From positions 1 to 64,000 of the forward strand of contig JADJYX010000012.1 of assembly GCA_016719535.1 (NCBI GenBank): 64,000 nt of DNA, in the 5' to 3' direction. Position numbers and translations under genes: made by a program. Under the pieces are notes generated by a model. That model searched no databases and had not been told where the DNA came from. It was given only the letters and a program-made list of their open reading frames with translations. Position 1 is the stretch's first letter. The number at the start of each line of letters is the position of its first letter. Positions 18,811 through 26,989 of this stretch are shown piece by piece. The DNA comes from Rubrivivax sp. (GTDB lineage: Bacteria; Pseudomonadota; Gammaproteobacteria; Burkholderiales; Burkholderiaceae_C).

Positions 18811-19751
18811 GCAAGTTGTCCAGGTGCGGCATACAGCGCGTCGAACACGGTCGCCGCGGCCAGGTTCAGTTGATCGTCATCGGCGTGGACCTCGCGCAGG
18901 CCGGACAGCACGGCTTCCAGCCCGGCCGCTTCCGGCACTGGAATTCCGCCGATGTCGAGGAATTGCACGGCACGCGCGATGCGCTGCAACCGCGGGTCCG
19001 CATCCAGCCCGAAGCTGGCCGCCAGCACCTCGAAGCTCACGCGCGAGCCGACGTGAGTGAAGCGCGCGCCGTCATAGTCGAAGCCCAGCACGCCGCGGGG
19101 CACCGACGTCGAGCCGGCGGGGTCGGCCAGCCAGAGAAAGCGTGCCTCGGGGTCGATGAAGCGGCGGATCAACCAGGCGCAGGCCAGGCGGTCGACCCAC
19201 GGCCGCGCACGGGTGGCCCAGCGCTTGCCCTGGAACTTGCGGACGTCCAGGCGAGGGATGCCATGCGCCGTCTGCGCCACCGGCTCGCCGCGCGAGAAGC
19301 GCGCATCAAGCGCCTGGCGGAGCGCGTCGAGTTCGGCCTGCGCCTGTTCCGCGGCGGCGCCCGGGTAGTAGTCGATGCGACGCAGCGTCTGCAGCCCCTC
19401 GGCAACGCCGCGCCAGCGCCGCCGGGCCTCGGTCTCCTCCAGCGCAGGCAGGGTCGCGGCCAGCGCCTGCGCTTCCTTACGCCACTGGCCGTACGCCTCG
19501 GCTCGGTCGAAGAGTGCAAGCATATCGGCCCGCTGGGCCTCGTCGCCCGTCGATAAATTGAGCACGCTGGCCTCGCCGCCATGGGCCCGGACCTCGGTGA
19601 CCAGCGGATCGAACAAGACCGCGTGGGCTACGGGCAGGACATAGACGCCGTCGCGCACCGATCCACAGCCCAGCGTCTTCAGCGCACGCCACACGCGCAG
19701 GCGCACGGCGCTGGGCTGGGTGGGCAAGGTCAGGAAGAGCACACTCCACAT
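18807..19751 (-). CDS. chrB: Chromate resistance protein ChrB
   Basis: A 314-residue ChrB protein. The N-terminal part (about residues 1-140; SVLFLTLPTQPSAVRLRVWR and LGCGSVRDGVYVLP) is the regulatory region and the C-terminal ChrB domain contains RARPWVDRLACAWLIRRFID and GFDYDGARFTHVGSRVSFE. ChrB proteins have been described as chromate-responsive regulators of chrA. This is the first gene of the operon and is preceded by an unusually AT-rich promoter with a small inverted repeat, fitting autoregulation. The start ATG at 19751 is supported by the conserved MWSVLFLTLP opening. Confidence 0.93.
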   Translation of the reverse strand: MWSVLFLTLPTQPSAVRLRVWRALKTLGCGSVRDGVYVLPVAHAVLFDPLVTEVRAHGGEASVLNLSTGDEAQRADMLALFDRAEAYGQWRKEAQALAATLPALEETEARRRWRGVAEGLQTLRRIDYYPGAAAEQAQAELDALRQALDARFSRGEPVAQTAHGIPRLDVRKFQGKRWATRARPWVDRLACAWLIRRFIDPEARFLWLADPAGSTSVPRGVLGFDYDGARFTHVGSRVSFEVLAASFGLDADPRLQRIARAVQFLDIGGIPVPEAAGLEAVLSGLREVHADDDQLNLAAATVFDALYAAPGQLA

Positions 19752-19776
19752 TGTTGAAGCATACGATACCTTCTAT

Positions 19777-19790
19777 GAAATATCTATTTC
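19777..19790 (-). promoter_or_regulatory. AT-rich inverted repeat upstream of chrB
   Basis: GAAAT-ATCT-ATTTC lies 26-39 bases before the chrB start, inside the only AT-rich stretch of this neighbourhood (about 19750-19800). Position and symmetry suit a promoter/operator for the chromate operon. No binding data can be inferred. Confidence 0.4.
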
Positions 19791-19989
19791 TCAAATCGAA
19801 TCAGCTTCATCGACGGCTGCAGTACGGCCTTGGGGGCCGACGAACTGGGGCAAACCCAACTCACTACGATTGACCGTATGCCTTCCCGGGTAATCGCCTT
19901 CCCGTCTTCAGCGCTGGGTGCCGTTGAGGGCCTTGGACGACGCGAAAGCGGGTCTCAGCGGCGGCCTGCACTCAGGCGGTTGGGTTTGC

Positions 19990-20008
19990 CCTCCCGCATA
20001 TCGGGAGG
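19990..20008 (+). promoter_or_regulatory. Hairpin that covers the ribosome binding site of the next gene
   Basis: CCTCCCG (19990-19996) pairs perfectly with CGGGAGG (20002-20008) across a CATAT loop. The GGGAGG arm is also the apparent Shine-Dalgarno sequence for the GTG at 20018, so folding of the mRNA would hide it. 19830-19989 has no gene. Confidence 0.45.
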
Positions 20009-20017
20009 CGATACCCT

Positions 20018-20314
20018 GTGAACGGACAGCCGGCGCAGAACTTCTTCTCCCGACGCTGGCGCAGTGAGGTGCCGATGCGCACCGTGTTCTGGCGCGACAT
20101 GCTGGGCGTCGGCACGGCAGTGAACGTGCTGGCCACGTTTGTCGCATTCATGGTTGCCAGCCAAGGCGCGTCGTCATGGATTGCGGTGACCATCCACTTC
20201 GCTCCGCTGCCGTACAACATCTTCCTCATTGCAGTTATAGGCCGAGCGTCGCCTCGCAGCCGCCTTACTGTCATCGGTTCCTTCGCATGGCTGGCCGTGA
20301 TGACAGTCGTGTAG
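20018..20314 (+). CDS. Small two-helix membrane protein of unknown function
   Basis: A 98-residue protein beginning with GTG after a GGGAGG site. It has a basic N-terminus (NFFSRRWRSEVPMRTVFWRD) and two or three hydrophobic segments (LGVGTAVNVLATFVAFMVAS, then WIAVTIHFAPLPYNIFLIAV, then LTVIGSFAWLAVMTVV). I do not recognise a named family. It is transcribed divergently from chrB and stands alone before a gap of nearly 400 bases. The predicted hairpin over its ribosome site suggests translation is regulated. Confidence 0.55.
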   Translation: MNGQPAQNFFSRRWRSEVPMRTVFWRDMLGVGTAVNVLATFVAFMVASQGASSWIAVTIHFAPLPYNIFLIAVIGRASPRSRLTVIGSFAWLAVMTVV

Positions 20315-20648
20315 CCGTGAATCGGCAATGCCCGCGCCGGTACGCGGCTGCGCTTGTCACGGGGTTGCACCTGTGACCCCCTCTGCACTCTGACGCACGC
20401 ACACAAGCTACAGTTCTACGGTCGCACTCTCTGGGATCAGGAACTCCAGACGGCACCTTGCAGGCTCGACTTGTGGGGTGTTATGTGGGGTTCTTGAGGC
20501 AAGGGAAACAAAATATGCAGACACGACAAACACTTGGCGTCGAACTCGAAGTTCAGGTGCAGAACTTGGAGTAGTCCCGGGGCGCCTCTTGAAGTTCTAC
20601 GACGGCGTACGCCTTTCGGGCCTCGATTGCCCCAGGGTCGCGCGAAAG
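20315..20648. other. Gap without a supportable gene
   Basis: Between the small membrane protein and the vapBC operator no frame on either strand gives a convincing protein. A 61-codon plus-strand frame (20478-20663) and a longer minus-strand frame have no family features. The composition is slightly less GC-rich than the neighbours, in line with accessory DNA. Confidence 0.4.
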
Positions 20649-20673
20649 TCCTTACCTGAATAGAATGTAAGGA
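20649..20673 (+). promoter_or_regulatory. vapBC promoter with operator palindrome
   Basis: TCCTTAC (20649-20655) and GTAAGGA (20667-20673) form a perfect 7-bp inverted repeat with an 11-base spacer. The TAGAAT hexamer between the arms is a good -10 box. It lies 28 bases before vapB, where AbrB-type antitoxins usually bind to repress their own operon. Confidence 0.55.
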
Positions 20674-20700
20674 ACTTGTCGATCCAGAAGGGACGCCACC

Positions 20701-20979
20701 ATGTTCGCCACATTGACCAGCAAGGGCCAGCTCACCCTGCCCAAGGAGATACGCGACCGTCTGAACCTGGACGCCGGAGCGATCCTCGACTTCCAGGTCC
20801 AGGCCGACAACACCATCACCGCCCGGCATGTCCAGCCCGACGCTCGGCGCATCCGGGGGTTGCTCAAGTCACCGCATGCCGCGCCGCTGACCGTCGAGCA
20901 GATGGACGAGGCCGTGTCGAAGCACTTGCGCGAGAAACATGCCCCCAGCCAGGCGGGCCGCAAGTCGGCAGGCCGATGA
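20701..20979 (+). CDS. vapB: AbrB-family antitoxin VapB
   Basis: A 92-residue antitoxin with an N-terminal SpoVT/AbrB DNA-binding domain (MFATLTSKGQLTLPKEIRDR then LNLDAGAILDFQVQADNTIT) and a C-terminal segment (LTVEQMDEAVSKHLREKHAP) that would wrap the toxin. AGAAGGGA precedes the ATG. The stop overlaps the start of vapC (ATGA). It should neutralise VapC and repress transcription at the palindrome upstream. Confidence 0.9.
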   Translation: MFATLTSKGQLTLPKEIRDRLNLDAGAILDFQVQADNTITARHVQPDARRIRGLLKSPHAAPLTVEQMDEAVSKHLREKHAPSQAGRKSAGR

Positions 20980-21371
20980 TCGGTGTCGACACCAACGTTC
21001 TGCTGCGCCTGTGGCTCAACGATGACCGGGCGCAGAGCAAGCGCATCGATCAGTTGCTGGCCGAACACGGCGGATTGCCAGGCTCGCTGCTGGTGACGGA
21101 TGTCGTCCTGGTGGAAGCGGTTTGGACGCTGAAGTCGGCCTTCGAGCAGGACAAGCAGGCCCAGTTGATCGCGGTGCGCAGCTTGCTCGAGGAGACCGCG
21201 TTCGCTTTCGAGGACCGTGAAGCGGTCGCGGCAGCCCTGACCCTGTTCGAATCGGGCTCCTGCGGGTTTGCCGACTGCCTGGTCGTCGCCAAGCATGCAC
21301 GGCAGGGTTGCGACTTCACCGCGACCTTCGATCGAGGCATGCGCAAGCTGCCGGGGGTCAAGGTGATCTGA
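20976..21371 (+). CDS. vapC: PIN-domain toxin VapC
   Basis: A 131-residue PIN ribonuclease. The acidic active-site residues are visible: D5 in MIGVDTNVLLR, the Glu of VLVEAVWTL, the Asp of GFADCLVV and the Asp of TFDRGMRKL. VapC toxins cleave tRNA or rRNA in a Mg-dependent way; the target here is unknown. The ATG overlaps the vapB stop by four bases. Its 3' end overlaps by about 14 bases the 3' end of an inverted IS630-type fragment. Confidence 0.92.
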   Translation: MIGVDTNVLLRLWLNDDRAQSKRIDQLLAEHGGLPGSLLVTDVVLVEAVWTLKSAFEQDKQAQLIAVRSLLEETAFAFEDREAVAAALTLFESGSCGFADCLVVAKHARQGCDFTATFDRGMRKLPGVKVI

Positions 21372-21909
21372 CCTGACCCGTGCAGTCGCGCAATACCGGA
21401 CTCGCGCTGCATTCCCTCTGCCATGGCCCTGAATCCGTGACCTCGATCGCTGCGAGCTTGCGCCAACCGTGGCGCGCGAGCATGCGGTACACGCTGGACA
21501 AGGCCAAGGGCTTGCCCAGCCGGGCCTCGATCTTGGGTTTGAGCTGGGGCACGACCAGCACGGCGCCGTCGGCGGCACCGCGCAGCACCTCGTCGAGGAT
21601 CTTGGCCTCGCGATCGAGCGAGGCGCTGGCGCGGTTGCGCAACTCGCGCTTGCTGCGCGGCGCAGCGCGCCGGCCCTCGGATACAGCCATGAAGCGCGTG
21701 CGCATGTTGCACGTCCCGCCCACCGAACGGCCGATGGCCAGCGCGGTCTGCTCCAGGCTCAATCCAAGTTCCAGCGGAAGCAATGCCGCCTGCGCCTGGC
21801 GCATCTGTTCAACCGTCTTGGCAGTGCGAAGCAGTTCGCGCGCCGCCTCACGATGCTCCGCTCCGCTCGGTGTCCGGGCCATGACATGGTCCTGAAGCCA
21901 TGACGACAT
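21358..21909 (-). pseudogene. IS630-type transposase, N-terminal DNA-binding fragment
   Basis: The minus strand encodes the helix-turn-helix/winged-helix N-terminus of an IS630-like transposase: ARTPSGAEHREAARELLRTA, LGLSLEQTALAIGRSVG, KPKIEARLGKPLALSSVYRM and LARHGWRKLA. Full proteins go on to a DDE catalytic domain; here the family resemblance stops at WRKLA and the frame runs on through unrelated residues (AIEVTDSGPWQRE and on) to a stop at 21358. The catalytic domain is missing and no terminal repeats were found. A start at 21882 (MARTPSG) with CAGGA upstream or at 21909 is possible. It separates vapBC from a decayed second vapBC copy. Confidence 0.65.
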
Positions 21910-21935
21910 TTTTGTACTTTCTAACGCGAATTTGA

Positions 21936-22033
21936 ATGAGACCGTGGCCAAGCACCTGCGTGACCAGCACGCACCCAGCCAGGCAAGCGGCAAGTCGGCT
22001 GGCCGGCGATCGGCATCGACACCAGCGTCCTGC
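21936..22033 (+). pseudogene. Decayed second copy of the vapB/vapC junction
   Basis: This stretch aligns without gaps to the vapB 3' end and vapC 5' end at 20906-21003 (offset 1030 bases), about three quarters identical by hand count. It encodes NETVAKHLRDQHAPSQASGK then SAGR, but the vapC start ATG is GCG here and no toxin body follows. It is a remnant of a diverged paralogous vapBC rather than a recent duplication. Confidence 0.65.
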
Positions 22034-22040
22034 ACTCACC

Positions 22041-22362
22041 TTGAGGACCAGTATTGGCTCGAATCGAGGCTCTCGAGCCGCTGGATTCGGCCCTGAATCC
22101 AGCGCCCGATCGCGTGGAGAGGGCACCTACGATTGGTCAAGAGTCGTCGATGCCTACCCGCTGGATCGAAGCAGCGCCCGATCGGTGAGTTCAGTTGCGC
22201 GGCCAGAAGCTGGGGCCACGAGCGGCCCGTCATCACGCGGCTGGAGTAGGGGGACCAAGGCACGAACCCGCTCTCGTGGTGACCAACCGCAAAGGCGACC
22301 CTGACGCGCCCTACGAGTGGCTTTGCGCCTGCGGACGGCAGCCAGCAAAGGACGGCGGCGCC
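22041..22362. other. Remnant DNA without a definable gene
   Basis: Both strands carry only short, low-quality frames between the vapBC remnant and the glucan synthase stop codon. Words such as YDWSRVVDAYPLD and GHERPVITRLE hint at old coding sequence but no family can be supported. Confidence 0.35.
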
Positions 22363-25053
22363 TCAACCCTGCGCAGACTCGTGGTCGTGCAGGATCGTAC
22401 GTTGCGCCACGGGCGGCGGCCTCTTTGGCAGGGCGTGGATTTCGATCAGCCTGCATGCCACCGCTGCCCAGTAGGGCAGCGACTGAATGGCCAGGATGGC
22501 GATCCAGCCGAGCCGGCCGCTGTCGCCGGCCTCACGGCTGATGGCCAGCAGGCAGATGCAGAACAGCAGACCGACCAGCAACGCGAATTCCTCCTGGATG
22601 CCTTTCACGAAGGCCGTGGCGGCGTTCGGCACCGTGACCGGGGCACGCAGGTCGGCGGCCGAAGGAGCCTCGGCCTTGCGCGTGATGTCGAACACCGCGC
22701 GGCGACCACGCAAGCCCTGCAGCACGCCGCGGGCAATGCGGTGGGACAGCGCCATGCCGGCCACCGCAGCACCCAGCCGGTCGGCCAGACCGCAGGGCAC
22801 GCAGCGGGCATACAAGAGCGGGCCGGTCAGCAGGCGCGCGGAGAAGAACACGATCAGCGGCACGGTCAGCCACCACAGCGGGGGTTGGATGCTGATCGGG
22901 AAATACACCATGCCCAGGCTGAACGCAATCATGATGACCGAGAACAACAGGTGCAGGGCGTCGCCCAACCAGGGCAACCACCCTGCGAGGTAGTGGTATC
23001 GCTGGGCCAGCGTCAGAGAAGAGCGACCCAGCAGCGAACGTGCATGCTGCTTGAGGATCTGCATGCCGCCTTGTGCCCAGCGTTTTCTCTGCCGCGCATA
23101 GGCTTCGAAGTCGCCGGGAACCCGACCGGCACCCAGCACACGGTCGACGTAGACGGCGTGGCGTCCGGCCTTTAGCAGCCGAAGGCCGAGTTCGGTGTCC
23201 TCGCACAGACAGTCTTCGTTCCAGCGCAGTTGCTGCAGATCGGCCGCCCTCACCAAGGTCATGGTGCCGTGCTGAATGATGGCGTTGCGCGTGTGCCGGT
23301 GGTGCATGCCGATCCAGAAGAAGCCCTCGGTCTCCCACTTCATCATCCGCTCGAAGCCGCGGGTCGAGCCGATGCGGTGCGCCTGCGGTGCCTGCACCAC
23401 GCCGACCGACGGGCATTGGAGATGGGCTTGGACGCACTTGAACCACTGGGGATCCACCACATAGTCTGCATCCACCACCGCGATCCACTGCGCCGCGGGA
23501 TGGGTGAGCTTCAGCGCCTGGTTCAGGGCCCCGGCCTTGTAGCCGGGAAGCCGCTCCCACTGTGCGAATCGCAGGCGCACGTCGTTGCGTTGTTTCATCC
23601 AGCCCGCCAGTTGCTCGCGCGCTTGCGCGCTGGCCGTGTTGTTGTCCACCACGATCACTTCGAACGCGGGCCAGTCGATGGCCAGCAGCGACTCGACGGC
23701 TTCGATCACCATCTCGGGCGGTTCGTTGGCACAGGGCAGGTGAACGCTGATGAAGGGCGCTGTCGCGGCGACGGCCTGGGGCGCAGGCGCCTCGTGGGCC
23801 TGAGCGCTCGGCCAGAAGCGGTCGCAGAACTCGAAGGCCTGCGAAAACAGCGTGGCGCTGATGAATGCCAGTGCGGCCACGATCAGGACGAGCCCGGCGA
23901 CATCGGTCGGGGTCAGGTAGTGGGCCAACGGGATCGACAAGAGGATCACGCCCAGCGAGATGATCGCCTGCAGTGCGCCGCAAAAGGCGATGCGCCCGGC
24001 CAGCCGCATCGCCGGCAGCGCCAGCAGGATGGCCAAGCTCGCCACCAGGCCCAGCGCGCTGGCCAGACTGGCCTTGTGCGCTACGAGCGGGTCCTGCGCC
24101 ACTGGCCCGGTCCAGGCAAATTTCGGGCTTCGCCAGGTGTCCCACAGACCCCAATATGCACCGGCCCGTCCCTCGGTGGCGATCTTCCAGGGCTGGTCGA
24201 AGGCTTCGATGAGGTAGTAGTCCAGGCCCATCTGCCTTGCCTGCTGCAGGAATCGACGCACGAACAGGGCCTGGTTCGCCGGCGTGGCCTTCGCTTGGCC
24301 CAGCGACGGGCCATTGCTCGGCCAACCGATTTCGGCGACGACCACCTTGCGGTCCGGAAATCGGGCCTGGACGCGCGCAATCTGCTTGAAGCTGGTCTGC
24401 ACGGCAGCGTCGATGGATTCCTTCTCCCAGTAGGGCAGCACGTGGATGGCGATGAAGTCCACATGCTGGGCCAGCTGCGGCTGCGCCAGCCAGACATGCC
24501 ACGGCTCGGCCGTCGAGATTTCGACCGGGGTGCCGCGCAGCGCCGTGCGCACCTGCCCCAGATAGGTCACGAGCCGGTTGGGCGGCAGCTTGGCCTTCAA
24601 CTGGGTTTCGTTGCCCACGATCACGCGGTGGACGTTCGGCTGCGAACGCGCCAGCTCGATGGCCGCGGCCAGCTCACGCCGATTGGCGTCCAGTCGTTCA
24701 TCCAGCCACACGCCCAGCGTCACCTGCAAGCCGTGGGCGCGTGCGATCGCGGGCAGCTCCGGATGGTCGGCGGCGGAGTAGGTCCGGATGCGGCTCGTGT
24801 GACGCGACATCAAGGCCAGGTCCTGATCCAGGTCGGGCCGCGAAGGTCGCTCGCCTTCGATCGGGCTCTGCCAGCGATTGGCGCCGTTGTACGAAAGACC
24901 CGCGACCGGCCCGATGTGGTCAGGGGCCTCATGCCGCCTGTCGAACAGATGCCAGACAAGGAGGTTGGCCGCGGCGACCCCGATCGCTATCGTAAGCACC
25001 GTGGCCCTTCGCAGGAACCCTGACCACCGGGTAGCCGAAGCGAGGGGAATCAA
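22363..25053 (-). CDS. GH17-GT2 bifunctional glucan synthase (NdvB-like)
   Basis: A protein of about 896 residues joining a periplasmic GH17-type domain to a membrane GT2 synthase, as in NdvB of Pseudomonas (PA1163). After an N-terminal helix (ATVLTIAIGVAAANLLVWHL) the GH17 part shows the acid/base motif VIVGNET and the nucleophile motif VVAEIGWPSNGPS. Several helices follow, then GT2 with FEVIVVDNNTA, WIAVVDADYVVDPQW (DxD), CLCEDTELGLRLL and the RQRKRWAQGG product-binding motif, then more helices. It would make beta-glucans for the periplasm. I chose TTG 25053 because it overlaps the upstream stop (TTGA); an ATG at 25173 would overlap that gene by 124 bases. Confidence 0.82.
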   Translation of the reverse strand: MIPLASATRWSGFLRRATVLTIAIGVAAANLLVWHLFDRRHEAPDHIGPVAGLSYNGANRWQSPIEGERPSRPDLDQDLALMSRHTSRIRTYSAADHPELPAIARAHGLQVTLGVWLDERLDANRRELAAAIELARSQPNVHRVIVGNETQLKAKLPPNRLVTYLGQVRTALRGTPVEISTAEPWHVWLAQPQLAQHVDFIAIHVLPYWEKESIDAAVQTSFKQIARVQARFPDRKVVVAEIGWPSNGPSLGQAKATPANQALFVRRFLQQARQMGLDYYLIEAFDQPWKIATEGRAGAYWGLWDTWRSPKFAWTGPVAQDPLVAHKASLASALGLVASLAILLALPAMRLAGRIAFCGALQAIISLGVILLSIPLAHYLTPTDVAGLVLIVAALAFISATLFSQAFEFCDRFWPSAQAHEAPAPQAVAATAPFISVHLPCANEPPEMVIEAVESLLAIDWPAFEVIVVDNNTASAQAREQLAGWMKQRNDVRLRFAQWERLPGYKAGALNQALKLTHPAAQWIAVVDADYVVDPQWFKCVQAHLQCPSVGVVQAPQAHRIGSTRGFERMMKWETEGFFWIGMHHRHTRNAIIQHGTMTLVRAADLQQLRWNEDCLCEDTELGLRLLKAGRHAVYVDRVLGAGRVPGDFEAYARQRKRWAQGGMQILKQHARSLLGRSSLTLAQRYHYLAGWLPWLGDALHLLFSVIMIAFSLGMVYFPISIQPPLWWLTVPLIVFFSARLLTGPLLYARCVPCGLADRLGAAVAGMALSHRIARGVLQGLRGRRAVFDITRKAEAPSAADLRAPVTVPNAATAFVKGIQEEFALLVGLLFCICLLAISREAGDSGRLGWIAILAIQSLPYWAAVACRLIEIHALPKRPPPVAQRTILHDHESAQG

Positions 25054-26774
25054 CCGGGCCCCGACGGGTTCGTCGATCGCTGCGCGAGGGGCACCCGCGG
25101 ATCGGGACCGAAGGCGTCGAGCAGCAGGCTCGTCAAGTGATGCAGGCCGCCCAGCACCTTGCGATCGGGCCACATGCCGTCCGAGAAGCCCTGCGCCTTG
25201 AAGCGCGCCAGCAGTGCCGCATCCCGGCTGATGATGTGCACGGGCACGTCCCAGGACGCGCCCACGCCGGTGATGTTGGCCGTTGGCTGATGGTCGCCCA
25301 CCAGCACGTAGATGCTCTCACGCCGCTCAGGCAGAGAAAAGTAACCGTTCAACCATCGGTACACGTAGTTGACGGTGGCGAGGTAGTCGGTGCGCATGTC
25401 GAGCCAGTTCACCCGGTGGTTGGCAATGGCCTGGAGGTCTTGCGCGTCGAACGGCGTATCAGTCAGCACGCGCTGCCAGTCGGGCTGGTAGGGCGGCACG
25501 GGGCTGAAGGGGAAGTGCGAACTGATCGTCGCGAAGAACAGCACCCGTGGCGCGCTTTCGGGGGTGCGCGGGAACATCTGCTCGTAGCGTGCCATCGCCA
25601 CTTGGTCGGGGATCTTCCAGAAGGTGATCGGCGGACCGTCGTACGCCAATGCCGCGCCGTCGATGAAGTGGTCGAAGCCGTAGAAGGCGTGTTCCGGCCA
25701 GGGCCAGGATACGGCGTGATAAACGCCGAAGGTCTGATACCCCGCCTGCTTGAAGAGGTGCAGCAGCGTGGGCCGTTGCGTGGTCAGCAACAGGTTGTGG
25801 CGCCGCGCGTCGGAGAGGTCGACGCCCGACAGCAGCGACAGGTGCGCGAGATCGGATGCGCCGCCGACCGTGGGTGACCGGAAGAAGCCCGAGACCACAT
25901 GGCGGCCCGAGGCCGTCAGTGCGGCCTGCAGCTTGTGGCGCGCGGGATCGGTGGCCCCTCGGGCTTGAGGATGGTCGTAGAGAACCGCGCCGAACGACTC
26001 CAGGAAGATGATGTTCACGTCCCGCTTGGCGAGTGCCGAGAAGACTGCTGGGCCATGGGTGCCGAGGGCGTCTTCCGTGGGCGTGATGCTGGGCAACTCG
26101 TAAGCCAGGCGGCCTGGAGCGTGAGCGTCCCACAGCAGGCCGACCTGCTGGGCGAAGGTGGGCAACACGGCGTTGGACACCCAGCGCCCCGTGCCGGGCA
26201 CCCAGGCCAGATGAGACGCCGCCAACAGGGCGGCCCCGAAACTGAGCACCCAGGCTGAGAAGGTCCTCACGGCCCATGGCGCCAGGGTGTGCAGGATCGT
26301 CGCAAGGCATGTCCGAACCAATACGAACAACAGCCACGAGGCAGCGATCACCGCCGCCGCCACGGCCATGGAAAGCCACGCAGGATGGCCCATCGCTGAC
26401 ACCCACAAGAATCGGGGCAGCTGCGGAATGTCCCAGTACACATTGATCGGTCGGCCGAACAGGCTGGGCGCGGTGACGTCGGCATAGCGACCCAGAATCA
26501 GGCCGAACACGGCGGCCGAGAGCAACCACAGAATGCGCCCTGAAGGCACGGGCTGCCGCGCCGCCAACCACAGCAGGAGCAGCCACACACCGACCATCTC
26601 GGGCGCGAGCCGCGCCTGCAGAACGATGCCCGGCGTCGGCCACCAGGGCCCGAAGCTCAGCAGGGCATTCAGTGCCAGCAAGGCGGCCCCGCCCTTGAGG
26701 GCGGCAGGCCAGCTCAAGGGGCTGGGAGTTTCCGACCGGGTGTTCACCACAGGGCGTCGCAAGGAATCAGCCAA
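25050..26774 (-). CDS. Sulfatase-fold phosphoglycerol transferase-like membrane protein
   Basis: A protein of about 574 residues: five N-terminal transmembrane helices (GGAALLALNALLSFGPWW; MVGVWLLLLWLAARQ; and others) and a periplasmic sulfatase-like domain with VNIIFLESFGAVLYDHP, a candidate nucleophile Thr in FRSPTVGGASDLAHLSLLSG, FGVYHAVSWPWPEHAFYGFD and VLVGDHQPTANITG near the C-terminus. Architecture matches LtaS/OpgB enzymes, which transfer phosphoglycerol to envelope glucans. It is coupled to the glucan synthase, so substitution of that glucan is the likely role. The start is uncertain: TTG 26774 has no clear ribosome site, and GTG codons lie about eight codons further on. Confidence 0.75.
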   Translation of the reverse strand: MADSLRRPVVNTRSETPSPLSWPAALKGGAALLALNALLSFGPWWPTPGIVLQARLAPEMVGVWLLLLWLAARQPVPSGRILWLLSAAVFGLILGRYADVTAPSLFGRPINVYWDIPQLPRFLWVSAMGHPAWLSMAVAAAVIAASWLLFVLVRTCLATILHTLAPWAVRTFSAWVLSFGAALLAASHLAWVPGTGRWVSNAVLPTFAQQVGLLWDAHAPGRLAYELPSITPTEDALGTHGPAVFSALAKRDVNIIFLESFGAVLYDHPQARGATDPARHKLQAALTASGRHVVSGFFRSPTVGGASDLAHLSLLSGVDLSDARRHNLLLTTQRPTLLHLFKQAGYQTFGVYHAVSWPWPEHAFYGFDHFIDGAALAYDGPPITFWKIPDQVAMARYEQMFPRTPESAPRVLFFATISSHFPFSPVPPYQPDWQRVLTDTPFDAQDLQAIANHRVNWLDMRTDYLATVNYVYRWLNGYFSLPERRESIYVLVGDHQPTANITGVGASWDVPVHIISRDAALLARFKAQGFSDGMWPDRKVLGGLHHLTSLLLDAFGPDPRVPLAQRSTNPSGPG

Positions 26775-26783
26775 ACGGGAGCA

Positions 26784-26800
26784 TCAAACCGCGGTAGTTT
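26784..26800. promoter_or_regulatory. Inverted repeat before the envelope-glucan unit
   Basis: CAAAC, then CGCGGTA, then GTTTG form a short palindrome about ten bases upstream of the first gene of the unit. It may be an operator. The rest of 26801-26989 shows no gene. Confidence 0.25.
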
Positions 26801-26989
26801 GCCAGCCGAGGCCGTGGCGCTTGCCCCTTCGCTCCGGCTGGCCTTTCGCAGCTCTGCTCTGTTCTCCAGGAGCGAGCTGCACGCTGCGGCCCGCAGTGCG
26901 CGACGAAATCGGACTCGCGGCTTGTGCTGTGGCGTGCAGAACTTGTGGCCGTTCGAGGTCTTGGAGCGCCCGCGCGGCCGAGGACTGCT

